A stretch of DNA of 64,000 nt from Bradyrhizobium sp. OK095 (GTDB lineage: Bacteria > Pseudomonadota > Alphaproteobacteria > Rhizobiales > Xanthobacteraceae), in the NCBI RefSeq assembly GCF_900109945.1, contig NZ_FOBX01000003.1:558001-622000 (forward strand), in the 5' to 3' direction. Position 1 is the stretch's first letter. Every line of letters begins with the position of its first letter. Below are positions 17,959 through 25,633 of the stretch, in pieces. A program made the translations under genes and the position numbers. The notes below the pieces were generated by a model. That model ran no database searches and was not told the origin of the DNA. It worked only from the letters and a program-made list of their open reading frames with translations.

Positions 17959-18549
17959 ATGAGCAATCGCATCCTCGTCCTCTACGGTTCCTACCGTTCC
18001 GACCGCATGGGCATCCGCCTTGCAAACTTTGTCATCGATCGCCTGCGCAGCCGCGGCGAGGAGGTCGAGTTCATCGACGCCAAGGCGATCGGCCTGCCGA
18101 TGCTCGACCGCATGTACAAGGAACATCCCAAGGGTTCAGCGCCCGAGGCGCTGGAGAAGCTGGCCGGACAGATCCGCGACGCCGACGGCTTTGTCTTCGT
18201 CACCGGCGAATACAATTGGGGCATTCAGCCGGGCTTGAAGAACCTCACCGACCACTTCCTGGAGGAGTGGTTCTGGCGACCGGCCGCGATCGTGAGCTAT
18301 TCCGCCGGCCGCCTGTCCGGCGCGCGCGCCTCGACCGCCTGGCACGGCACGTTGTCGGAGATGGGCATGGTGGTGGTCTCGAGCACGATCGGCGTCGGCC
18401 CGATCGGGCAGACGCTGTCGGCGGACGCTGAGCCGATCGGCGAGGGCGGCAAGGCGCTGGAGCGCTCGTTCCCGCGCTTTGCCGATGATCTCAATTGGTG
18501 GATCGAGGCCGCGAAAGCGCAGCGGGCGCGGAAAGCGCCGCCGTACTAG
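17959..18549 (+). CDS. NADPH-dependent FMN reductase-family protein
   Basis: This 196-residue flavodoxin-fold protein starts [20 protein letters not shown], the phosphate-binding loop of the NADPH-dependent FMN reductase family. The later segments [19 protein letters not shown] and [12 protein letters not shown] are typical flavin-contact regions. The family reduces FMN, quinones or azo compounds. Its TAG stop shares a CTAG palindrome with the stop of the convergent chemoreceptor gene. It lies 44 bp behind the AraC-type gene on the same strand and may be in its transcript. Confidence 0.9.
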   Translation: MSNRILVLYGSYRSDRMGIRLANFVIDRLRSRGEEVEFIDAKAIGLPMLDRMYKEHPKGSAPEALEKLAGQIRDADGFVFVTGEYNWGIQPGLKNLTDHFLEEWFWRPAAIVSYSAGRLSGARASTAWHGTLSEMGMVVVSSTIGVGPIGQTLSADAEPIGEGGKALERSFPRFADDLNWWIEAAKAQRARKAPPY

Positions 18550-20627
18550 GCAGCCCTGACCTCACCGAGGAAGCGGTCGAACTGTCCGGCGAGATCGCGC
18601 GACTGCGTCGAGAGCTGCTCGGCCGCGCCCAGCACTTCGCGGGCGGCAGCGCCGGTGTCGTCGGCGGCGCGCTGCACACCTGTGATGTTGGTGTTGACCT
18701 CCTGGGTGCCGCGGGCGGCCTCCTGGACGCTGCGCGAAATCTCCCTTGTGGCCGAGCCCTGTTCCTCGATCGCAGCGGCAATCGCGGTGCCGATCTGGTC
18801 GATCTCGGCGATGACGTCGGCGACGTTGCGGATCGCGGTCACGGTCTCGTCGCTGGCGGCCTGGATCGCGGTGATCTGCTCGGAGATTTCGGTCGTCGCC
18901 TTGGCGGTCTGGCCGGCCAGCGATTTCACTTCGGACGCGACCACCGCAAAGCCGCGGCCGGCTTCGCCGGCGCGGGCGGCCTCGATCGTGGCGTTGAGAG
19001 CGAGAAGATTGGTCTGCTCGGCGATGCTCTGGATCAGCGTGACGACGTCGCCGATCTTCTGGGCGCCCTCGGCGAGCGCGCGCGCGGTATCGCCGGTGCG
19101 GCGGGCGTTGTCGACGGCGCGGGCCGCGATCTCGGTCGATTGTGCGACCTGACGGCCGATCTCGGAGATCGAGGAGGTCAGCTCTTCGGTGGCGCTCGCG
19201 ACCGTCTGCACGTTGCTCGAGGTCTGCTGGGAGGCGGCGGCGACGACCGCGGCCTGGCTGTTGGTCTGGGCTGCGGTCGAGGTCATCGACTGCGCCGTGC
19301 TCTCCATTTTTGACGACGCCTGCGACAGGCCGCCGACGAGCTCGGTGACCTTGGCTTCGAACGCGCGGGTGAGCCCGTCGAGCGCCTGGGCGCGGCGCAT
19401 CTTGCCGTCGTTCTCGGCCTGCTTCTCGGCTGTGAGCCGGTCGGCGCGGATCATGTTGTCCTTGAACACCTGGACAGCCGCGGCCATCGCCCCGATCTCA
19501 TCTGAGCGCGCGGCACCGGGGATCTCTTCGGCAACGTCGCCGTCGGCGAGCCGCGACATCCGGCTCGTCAAGCTGACGATCGGAGCGCAGACGCGGCGGC
19601 GGACCATCACGATGAGCCCGGCACTGGCGATCAGCACGGCGACAAGGCCGACGAGCGCGATCGTGAAGCTGGTACGGGCGGCGGAGGAGGCGCCGGCGAG
19701 GATCTGCTCGGCATTGTCGTAGAAGGCGTCGCGGACGTCGATGATGGTGCTAAGGCCGCGCTGCGTGGCCGTGAAATAGGTATCGACGTCGTGCTCGTAC
19801 TTGCCGGTGATCGCACCGTCCTTCACCAGCTTGAGCTCGCGGCCGAACTCCTCGAGATAGATCGCGTTGAACTTCTCCAGCGCAGCGGCGACGTTCGCAG
19901 GCGTTGCCGGATTGCCGCGCAATTCCTGCAGCGTCATCACGATCTGGTCGTTGCGGCCCTGCGAGCGGCTGATATCGGCCTTCTCCGCGTCGGTCGCCGG
20001 TTTCTTGCCGCCGACGAGATTCTTGTGCAGGCTGGAGTTGAAGCCGCCGACGTCACGCAGCGTCATCGCGACGTTGGCATAGCTGGCCTGGCGGTAGGCG
20101 TCGCCGTTGAGGATCGCCATGCGGCGGACCTGCTCGTTGAGCAAGGCGGTCACGCTGCCGTTGAGCACGGCGTTTTCGCCGACGATCTTCTTGGCGGCGT
20201 CCTTGCGCAATTCCGCCGGTCCCGCCATCGCCTTGTCGATGGCCTCGCGCAGCGCGCTGAATTTCGAATTGATGCCGTCGATGTTGCTGGCGGTGGTGGT
20301 GCCGTCGTCGAACGGACCGGGCAGCTCCTTGCGCAGCGCGTTCATCTTGTCGCGGGCGCCGTCGGTCTGCTTGCGCAGCTTGTCGTGCTCGGAAAGCTGC
20401 GCGGGGTCGTAAGTCGCGGGCCCGTAGAGAATGTTGGTGGCAAAGCCGCGCTCGGGGTTGAGGTAGCGCGGAATGTCGCTGACGGCGCGGACGATCGCGA
20501 GCCGGCCTTGCGCCTCGGTGATCCGCTCCATCGTCTGGTACTTGGTCACGGCGACATAAACGGCGAGGCCGCCGCCGACGGTCGAGAGCGAGACGATGGC
20601 GGTGGTCAGGAGCGTACCGATTTTCAT
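18546..20627 (-). CDS. Methyl-accepting chemotaxis protein
   Basis: This 693-residue transmembrane chemoreceptor has one membrane segment at residues 7-29, a periplasmic region of about 290 residues, and a second segment near 318-340. A HAMP domain follows ([21 protein letters not shown]), then a long cytoplasmic signalling domain. The conserved hairpin region [14 protein letters not shown] lies near residue 560. The periplasmic part is all-helical and carries no recognised small-ligand domain. The C-terminus ([12 protein letters not shown]) lacks an NWETF-type CheR tether. It is convergent and overlaps the FMN reductase gene by 4 bp. No che genes are nearby, so it is an orphan receptor. Confidence 0.93.
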   Translation of the reverse strand: MKIGTLLTTAIVSLSTVGGGLAVYVAVTKYQTMERITEAQGRLAIVRAVSDIPRYLNPERGFATNILYGPATYDPAQLSEHDKLRKQTDGARDKMNALRKELPGPFDDGTTTASNIDGINSKFSALREAIDKAMAGPAELRKDAAKKIVGENAVLNGSVTALLNEQVRRMAILNGDAYRQASYANVAMTLRDVGGFNSSLHKNLVGGKKPATDAEKADISRSQGRNDQIVMTLQELRGNPATPANVAAALEKFNAIYLEEFGRELKLVKDGAITGKYEHDVDTYFTATQRGLSTIIDVRDAFYDNAEQILAGASSAARTSFTIALVGLVAVLIASAGLIVMVRRRVCAPIVSLTSRMSRLADGDVAEEIPGAARSDEIGAMAAAVQVFKDNMIRADRLTAEKQAENDGKMRRAQALDGLTRAFEAKVTELVGGLSQASSKMESTAQSMTSTAAQTNSQAAVVAAASQQTSSNVQTVASATEELTSSISEIGRQVAQSTEIAARAVDNARRTGDTARALAEGAQKIGDVVTLIQSIAEQTNLLALNATIEAARAGEAGRGFAVVASEVKSLAGQTAKATTEISEQITAIQAASDETVTAIRNVADVIAEIDQIGTAIAAAIEEQGSATREISRSVQEAARGTQEVNTNITGVQRAADDTGAAAREVLGAAEQLSTQSRDLAGQFDRFLGEVRAA

Positions 20628-20686
20628 GATTTATCCGGCATTGGCGCAGGGAGAAAATTATTCTGCGCAACGATAGGTAGCCGGTG

Positions 20687-20701
20687 TTAACCAGGGGTTT
20701 A
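20687..20701. promoter_or_regulatory. CtrA-like half-matched box upstream of chemoreceptor gene
   Basis: TTAACCAGGGGTTTA reads TTAA, 7 bp, TTTA, one mismatch from the alphaproteobacterial CtrA consensus TTAA-N7-TTAA. It lies 60 bp upstream of the chemoreceptor start. CtrA controls motility and chemotaxis genes in related bacteria, so the position is sensible, but the match is imperfect. Confidence 0.35.
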
Positions 20702-20742
20702 CGCTCCCGGCCGCCATGCCCTATCCGCATGCGTCCATTCGT

Positions 20743-21528
20743 CTAGGCGTAGGTCGCGCTCACGATTCCCAGCGGACCGAAATCGGCGACGTAAGTCTCG
20801 CCAGCCTTCGGCCGCAGCATGCCGGTGAGGGTGCCGGTGCTGATGGTTTGCCCCGCCTTGAGCCCGATGCCGGTCCGCGACAGCTCGTTCGCGAGCCAGG
20901 TCAGCGGCACCAGCGGATGATCGATCGCCTCCGCAGCGCTGCCGCGGCGTCTCTCGATACCGTTGCAATTGAGCACGACCTGCTGGGTCGCGATGTCGCG
21001 GCTGCGCCAGTCGGCGATGGGCTCGCCGAGCACGATCGTGCCTGATCCGGCGCCGTCAGCCAGGATCGCCGGCATCGGCGGAAACGCCGCGTCGTGCACG
21101 AAGCGGCATTCGGCGAGCTCAATGCCGGGGTGCAGCGAGGCAACGGCATCGCCGATCTCTTCGATAGAGTAGGGTTTTGCGCGCGGCGGCAAATCGGCGC
21201 CGAGACGGGCCTGAAACTCGACTTCCGGAATCGGGCTGCACTGCCGGGCATGCTCGACACTCGCGGGCGAGGCCTGGATCAGGGGCGCGAACACGCGGCC
21301 ATAGATCGGCGAGGAGATGCGAAGCTGGCGCTGAAGCCCGGGCTTCATGCCGGCGATCTTCCAGCCGACGACGCCCCAGCCCAATTCCTCCTCCACCATC
21401 TGCGCGACGCGGTACGCGGTGTCGGCATCCGGCGGCACCAGCTGCGCATCGAGGCCGCTCTGTTGCCGGCTCTCGCGGCGCAGAGTGGCGAGGTGGCGTG
21501 CGAGCTCGCGTTGTCTAGACAAATCCAT
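20743..21528 (-). CDS. 2-keto-4-pentenoate hydratase-like protein (MhpD/FAH superfamily)
   Basis: This 261-residue protein resembles the hydratase/decarboxylase branch of the fumarylacetoacetate hydrolase superfamily. Typical features are GWKIAGMKP near residue 57, the metal-binding region EVEFQARLG near 101, and the C-terminal GTLTGMLRPKAGETYVADFG. The family hydrates 2-hydroxypenta-2,4-dienoates or decarboxylates 4-oxalocrotonate in meta-cleavage pathways. It lies 12 bp behind a TetR gene on the same strand and is probably co-transcribed with it. Opposite lie a tautomerase-like gene and a crotonase gene, which together suggest degradation of an unsaturated keto acid. Confidence 0.85.
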   Translation of the reverse strand: MDLSRQRELARHLATLRRESRQQSGLDAQLVPPDADTAYRVAQMVEEELGWGVVGWKIAGMKPGLQRQLRISSPIYGRVFAPLIQASPASVEHARQCSPIPEVEFQARLGADLPPRAKPYSIEEIGDAVASLHPGIELAECRFVHDAAFPPMPAILADGAGSGTIVLGEPIADWRSRDIATQQVVLNCNGIERRRGSAAEAIDHPLVPLTWLANELSRTGIGLKAGQTISTGTLTGMLRPKAGETYVADFGPLGIVSATYA

Positions 21529-21540
21529 CGTGCATCCATT

Positions 21541-22152
21541 CTACTTGGTTGTGCGGGCGAGGGCGGCGGACAGGATCGTCTCCAGCTCCTCGTGAACCTG
21601 ATCGAGCGCGGCCGCGCTGCGGTTCGCGCGGCACATCGCGACTGTTCCCTCAATCGAGGCGACGACGAGTGTTGCGAGCCGCTCCGCGCGTTCCGCAGCC
21701 AGCCCTTCGCGCAGCAAGGAGGTGCGCATAAGCTGTCGCCAATCCGCGAACACGCCGTCGGCAAGATCGAGCAGATGCTGCTGCGCCGCCGCGTCGTCCT
21801 TGTCGGAGGCTTCGCCGACATAGCGGTCGACGGCGACGGCGAGCACCGGGCAGCCTGCCTCGAAGCCGGTCGCTTCCAGCCGGCGGCGCCACGATGCGAC
21901 GAAAGCCTTGAGGCCGCCGATCACGCCGCGTTCGTTCATGGCCTTCTCCAGGGGAATGGACACCTGCTTGCCGGCGAAGGTCACGGCTTCGGCGATCAAT
22001 TGCCGCTTGCCGTCCGGGAAGTGGTGGCTGATCGAGCCGCGCGGCGTCGCGGTATGGCGGACGACATCGCGCATGCTGGTGGCGTTGACGCCGCGCCGGC
22101 TCATCAGGTCGGCGGTGCCTGCGATCATCTTGTCGCGTGTGGTTATTGTCAT
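21541..22152 (-). CDS. TetR/AcrR-family transcriptional regulator
   Basis: This 203-residue repressor has an N-terminal TetR helix-turn-helix: AGTADLMSRRGVNATSMRDVV then GSISHHFPDGKRQLIAEA (residues 10-55). The C-terminal helical region resembles the LmrA/YxaF group and contains a Cys in GFEAGCPVLAVAVDR. ATG 22152 has only a weak GGGA ribosome site. Two TATGAC-based dyads lie within 90 bp upstream, overlapping the promoter of the divergent tautomerase-like gene, and are the likely operators. It is followed after 12 bp by the hydratase-like gene. Confidence 0.92.
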   Translation of the reverse strand: MTITTRDKMIAGTADLMSRRGVNATSMRDVVRHTATPRGSISHHFPDGKRQLIAEAVTFAGKQVSIPLEKAMNERGVIGGLKAFVASWRRRLEATGFEAGCPVLAVAVDRYVGEASDKDDAAAQQHLLDLADGVFADWRQLMRTSLLREGLAAERAERLATLVVASIEGTVAMCRANRSAAALDQVHEELETILSAALARTTK

Positions 22153-22185
22153 CGGGAGTCCCGCGATTGGCTGCCTCCATCTAGA

Positions 22186-22203
22186 CTATGACGCTTGACA
22201 TAG
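22186..22203. promoter_or_regulatory. Candidate TetR operator, second (imperfect) site
   Basis: CTATGAC and GACATAG flank GCTT. The half-sites TATGAC/GACATA match the perfect site at 22217 except for one base in the right half. It overlaps the TTGACA -35 hexamer at 22195-22200 of the divergent tautomerase-like gene. Confidence 0.6.
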
Positions 22204-22216
22204 GCAAGCCGTGCTG

Positions 22217-22238
22217 GAATATGACGGGTGTCATATTC
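22217..22238. promoter_or_regulatory. Candidate TetR operator, perfect dyad
   Basis: Perfect 9-bp arms GAATATGAC and GTCATATTC are separated by GGGT. It covers the probable -10 region (AATATG at 22218-22223, 17 bp from TTGACA) of the plus-strand gene and lies 64 bp upstream of the TetR start on the other strand, fitting autoregulation and repression of both transcripts. Confidence 0.75.
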
Positions 22239-22254
22239 GTTGAAAGGGTGCACC

Positions 22255-22737
22255 TTGACCATCATCACCGTGACCGCGCCTGCCGGACGGCTCGACCTGG
22301 TGCAGCGCCGCGTCCTTGCGGAAAGCCTGACCGATGCCGTGCTTGTGCCGGAAGTCGGCCAGGACGCACCGGCGGCGCGAATGGGCTTTCAACTTCATTT
22401 CCACGACCTGCCGCCTGACCGCATGGCGATTGGCGGCCGGCTCCTGTCCGACCAGAGCACTCCGCGCGACATCATCGTCGTCACGATCGCAGTGATGAAC
22501 GCGGCCTGGCCTGCCGAGGTGCGCGCGGAGGTGATCCGCAACGTGCTGGCGCGGCTTGCGGATGCTTGTGGTGTGTCAGCACCGTCGCCAACCTGGTGGG
22601 TCAATTTCGAGATCATCGACGAGGGGAGCTGGGGATCGCGCGGCGGCGTGCTGTCGATCCTTCAGCTTCTGGACTCCGGTGTGTTCACGCCGGAGCGGAT
22701 CGAGGCGATCCGCGCGGCGATTCAGCCGCCGGCCTGA
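22255..22737 (+). CDS. Tautomerase-superfamily-like protein lacking the N-terminal proline
   Basis: This protein of about 160 residues resembles tautomerase-fold proteins: an initial beta strand (TIITVTAPAGRLDL), a helix, and a second similar strand-helix unit (IIVVTIAVMNAAWPAEVRAE). Members of the superfamily use Pro1 as catalytic base. Here the TTG start at 22255, chosen because GAAAGGGTG lies at good spacing, gives Met-Thr, so Pro1 is absent. A longer frame reaches further upstream but would cross the operator. The neighbours (a keto-acid hydratase-like gene and a crotonase) fit a role in unsaturated acid metabolism, but the missing proline makes activity uncertain. Confidence 0.68.
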   Translation: MTIITVTAPAGRLDLVQRRVLAESLTDAVLVPEVGQDAPAARMGFQLHFHDLPPDRMAIGGRLLSDQSTPRDIIVVTIAVMNAAWPAEVRAEVIRNVLARLADACGVSAPSPTWWVNFEIIDEGSWGSRGGVLSILQLLDSGVFTPERIEAIRAAIQPPA

Positions 22738-22778
22738 CTTGCTGCCAAAACCAACAGATCAAATCCGGAGAGAAACGA

Positions 22779-23555
22779 ATGAGCGAAGGTCAGATCCGCA
22801 CCGAGGTGCACGGCCATGTCTTCAAGATCGTCATCGACAATGCCGCGAAGAAGAACGCGTTCACGCCGGCGATGATGGAGCAATTGTCCGATGCGCTGAC
22901 CGAACTGCACGACAACGAGGCCTACCGCGTCGGCGTGACCTGTGCCGAGGGCAGGGATTTCACCGCCGGCCTCGACATGCCGAAATTCTTCGGGCCGACC
23001 GCGGAGAAGAGGAACATCAAAGAGGGCAATATCGATCCGTTCGGGCTCAACAAGCGCTGCCGCAAGCCTGTGATCACCGCCGTGCAGGGCATCGTCTTCA
23101 CCATCGGCATCGAGCTGATGCTTGCCGGCGATATCGTCGTGGCGGCTTCAGATGCGCGCTTCTGCCAGATGGAAGCCAAGCGTGGCATTGCCCCGCTGGG
23201 CGGCGCGCATTTCCGCTTCCTCACGCGCGCCGGTTGGGGCGATGCGATGTATCATCTGTTCCTGTGCGACGAGTTTTCGGCCGAGCGCGCTCACGCGATT
23301 GGCCTCGTGCAGGAGGTGGTGCCGCCGGGAGAGCAGGTCGAGCGGGCGATGGCGCTCGCCGCCATCATCGCGCGCAACGCGCCGCTTGGCATTCAAGTGA
23401 CCAAGGAAGCCGCGGCCAGATACATCGAAGGCGCCGAGGCGGCGGCGATCGCCTACATCCCGAAAATCCGCGACCGCGTGCTCGGCAGCGCCGACGCGAA
23501 GGAGGGCATTCAGTCCTTCATCGAGCGTCGCGCAGCAGTCTTTCAAGGGCGCTGA
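22779..23555 (+). CDS. Enoyl-CoA hydratase/isomerase-family (crotonase) protein
   Basis: This 258-residue crotonase-fold protein has the CoA/oxyanion segment GRDFTAGLDMPKF near residue 63 and the segment GIELMLAGDIVVAASDARF near 110-130. Both acidic residues that act in enoyl-CoA hydratase are kept, in IELML and in QMEAKRG. The family adds water to, or isomerises, 2-enoyl-CoA. ATG 22779 is preceded by GGAGAG. It follows the tautomerase-like gene by 41 bp and is probably co-transcribed and controlled by the same TetR. The exact substrate is unknown. Confidence 0.9.
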   Translation: MSEGQIRTEVHGHVFKIVIDNAAKKNAFTPAMMEQLSDALTELHDNEAYRVGVTCAEGRDFTAGLDMPKFFGPTAEKRNIKEGNIDPFGLNKRCRKPVITAVQGIVFTIGIELMLAGDIVVAASDARFCQMEAKRGIAPLGGAHFRFLTRAGWGDAMYHLFLCDEFSAERAHAIGLVQEVVPPGEQVERAMALAAIIARNAPLGIQVTKEAAARYIEGAEAAAIAYIPKIRDRVLGSADAKEGIQSFIERRAAVFQGR

Positions 23556-23558
23556 TCG

Positions 23559-23996
23559 CTACGCCGGCGGATCGAGCTTCGCCAGGATCTGCAGCGTCGC
23601 GCCATCGCGCTGGCCTGCGAAATAGCGGGCGAGCGCCTCGCCGAAAACGGGCTCGTCGGACACCGCGCCGAACAACGTCATCGACGAGCGGAATTTGGCA
23701 TCATCGGGCGCACCGAGGATTGCGTTGATGGTGCGTCGCTCGACGGCGAGCACGAGGCGGGTGCATTCGATCAGGCGCGGGCCGAGCACAGGGTGGGCGA
23801 GGTAGGCTTCGGCCTCCGCTCGGGAGCCGATGGCGTAGCGCTGGGACATGGCGCTGAAGCCCATGCCTGCGACCTGCGGGAAGACGAACCACATCCAGTG
23901 GCTTTGCTTCCGCCCCTGGGCCAGCTCCCCCTGGACGGTGCGAAAAACCGGGTTTTGGGCCTGAACAAACCGGTCTAGGCCAAAAGGATCGGTCAT
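23559..23996 (-). CDS. DUF1810 family protein
   Basis: This 145-residue cytoplasmic protein has the typical DUF1810 run: a start DPFGLDRFVQAQNPVF, then QSHWMWFVFPQVAGMG near residue 38, and SQRYAIGSRAEAEAYLAHP. The family has about 140 residues and is related to calpastatin-annotated proteins; no biochemical activity is assigned. ATG 23996 gives the normal family length; a longer frame upstream has no support. It is convergent with the crotonase gene, 3 bp apart, and divergent from the DUF2778 gene. Confidence 0.9.
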   Translation of the reverse strand: MTDPFGLDRFVQAQNPVFRTVQGELAQGRKQSHWMWFVFPQVAGMGFSAMSQRYAIGSRAEAEAYLAHPVLGPRLIECTRLVLAVERRTINAILGAPDDAKFRSSMTLFGAVSDEPVFGEALARYFAGQRDGATLQILAKLDPPA

Positions 23997-24118
23997 TGGA
24001 TACCCCCGGGCTGCCTCGTCGGCCGCGATTATGCCTAACTTTTGGCTCCCAATGTGGTAGCTGGTATAGAGTCTCCGGGTGGGGGTGGGTCCCCCCGGGG
24101 GTCGATTTTGGGGATCTG

Positions 24119-25138
24119 ATGGTTTCCGACCGCGCAAGCGCCGAGAGGCTGTTGTCGCGCCGCCGTATTGGGCGAGCGGAGACGATTCTGCTGTCTTTGG
24201 CTGCCGTCGCGCTGGCGCTGGGGGCCGCTGCCTGGGTTGCTGACATCGGCGGCTCGAGCGCGCTCGTTTCCGCCGCGTTGCCGCCGTCCAATGCGCCTTC
24301 CTTTGAAGACCGTTTCACCTCGCTGTCGAGCAATCCGTCCGCGCGCGACATCGGGCTGCGGACGCTGGAGCGCTCCGCCCTGAGCGCGGTGCAGCTCAAG
24401 CTGCGCGATGCCAGGGCGATGCTGGCCGAGAAACTTCAGGGCAACGACTGGCGCACGACCCTGACCGATGACGACCGGCACGTGGTTGACGAGACCAGGC
24501 CGTCACAGCGCGCCGACGCCGTCCCGATGCCGCGCTCGCGCCCGACCCAGGCGGACTTCGCCTCCCAGATCGCCTCTAGCCAGGCCTTTGCCGATGCCAA
24601 TCCCAGGGTCGACAACCGCAACTTCTTCGAGAAATTCACCGACAAGATCAAACTGGCTTCGCTGACGCCCGACAGCGGCCTGCTCGGCAGGGCGCCGGAT
24701 CTCATGGCCCTCGGCTACGATTCGCGGACGGCGGTCTATGACATCTCGGCCAAGGCGCTTTACCTGCCGAGCGGCCTCGCGCTGGAAGCGCATTCGGGCA
24801 TGGGCGCGCTGATGGACGATCCTCAGCATGTCGACCAGCGCATGGTTGGCGCGACCCCGCCCGCGACCTACGATTTGAAGCCGCGCGAAAAGCTGTTCCA
24901 CGGCATCCGCGCTCTGCGCTTGACGCCCACTGACGGCACCAGCGCGCTCGGCCGCGTCGGTCTGCTCACCCACAATTTCATGCTCGGGCCGCGCGGCGAT
25001 TCCAACGGCTGCGTCTCGATCAAGGACTATGATCGTTTCATGAAGGCCTATGATAATGGCGAGTTCAACCGCCTGGTCGTGGTGCCGAGCCTGGGCGGAT
25101 CGGCGACCGCCTCGCAGCGCGCGAGCACCGACTCCTGA
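24119..25138 (+). CDS. DUF2778 protein, L,D-transpeptidase-like exported protein
   Basis: This 339-residue protein has one N-terminal membrane segment (residues 18-38, ILLSLAAVALALGAAAW), a low-complexity linker, and a C-terminal DUF2778 domain. Near residue 300 it has LGPRGDSNGCVSIKDYD, where the Asn-Gly-Cys resembles the catalytic Cys motif of L,D-transpeptidases. Cell-wall remodelling in the periplasm is therefore plausible. ATG 24119 follows GGGGATC. It is divergent from the DUF1810 gene, and the 120-bp gap between them is very G-rich. Confidence 0.83.
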   Translation: MVSDRASAERLLSRRRIGRAETILLSLAAVALALGAAAWVADIGGSSALVSAALPPSNAPSFEDRFTSLSSNPSARDIGLRTLERSALSAVQLKLRDARAMLAEKLQGNDWRTTLTDDDRHVVDETRPSQRADAVPMPRSRPTQADFASQIASSQAFADANPRVDNRNFFEKFTDKIKLASLTPDSGLLGRAPDLMALGYDSRTAVYDISAKALYLPSGLALEAHSGMGALMDDPQHVDQRMVGATPPATYDLKPREKLFHGIRALRLTPTDGTSALGRVGLLTHNFMLGPRGDSNGCVSIKDYDRFMKAYDNGEFNRLVVVPSLGGSATASQRASTDS

Positions 25139-25217
25139 TCTTTGCTCCGGATATTTGCCTGCCACGGCGGGGCTGCCGTTTTCCCTTCGTTAAGCCGTCA
25201 TCGTCCAGAAGCAGCCC

Positions 25218-25475
25218 ATGAGTGATCCCCAAAACTCCGAGACCCCGCTGCGCACGACGTTCAAGATCAAGCTGAACGGCGATACGCTGGCGATCGCGAC
25301 CGTCGGCCAGGCCTATCAATTCCTCACCAACTTCAAATCGGTCGAGTGGATGGAATTCCGCGCCCTGCATGAGGACGCCGTCGCGTCGCTGCAAGGTGCC
25401 GCCGATAACGCCATGCTCGCGGTGCAGGCGACCAACGCCGTGCGCGCGCTGTTCGTGAGTGCGAAGCTGCTCTGA
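25218..25475 (+). CDS. Small conserved-looking hypothetical protein (85 aa)
   Basis: I do not recognise a named domain. The protein is soluble and well balanced in composition, with a beta-rich start (TTFKIKLNGDTLAIATV) and a helical remainder (MEFRALHEDAVASLQGAADNAM). It reads like a genuine small rhizobial protein. It follows the DUF2778 gene by 79 bp on the same strand and could share its transcript. A dispersed palindromic repeat starts 10 bp after its stop. Confidence 0.7.
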   Translation: MSDPQNSETPLRTTFKIKLNGDTLAIATVGQAYQFLTNFKSVEWMEFRALHEDAVASLQGAADNAMLAVQATNAVRALFVSAKLL

Positions 25476-25484
25476 CGGTGCCTT

Positions 25485-25620
25485 CGTGGCCCGGATTGCG
25501 CTGCAGCGTGCAACGCTGCTGCGCAGAGCCGGGACCCAGAGATCACAGAGCCAGTGGAAGCATGGGCCCCGGCTCTGCAGCGCAACGTTGAAGAAGCGCT
25601 GCGCTGCGTCCGGGGCACCA
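25485..25620. repeat. Long palindromic dispersed repeat, copy A
   Basis: This is about 136 bp of GC-rich imperfect inverted repeat. The 40-bp stretch 25498-25537 is identical, on the opposite strand, to 37186-37225. Inner arms GCAGAGCCGGG and CCCGGCTCTGC lie about 40 bp apart. It sits between two genes ending towards each other. Confidence 0.85.
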
Positions 25621-25633
25621 GAGCGTTCGGCGA

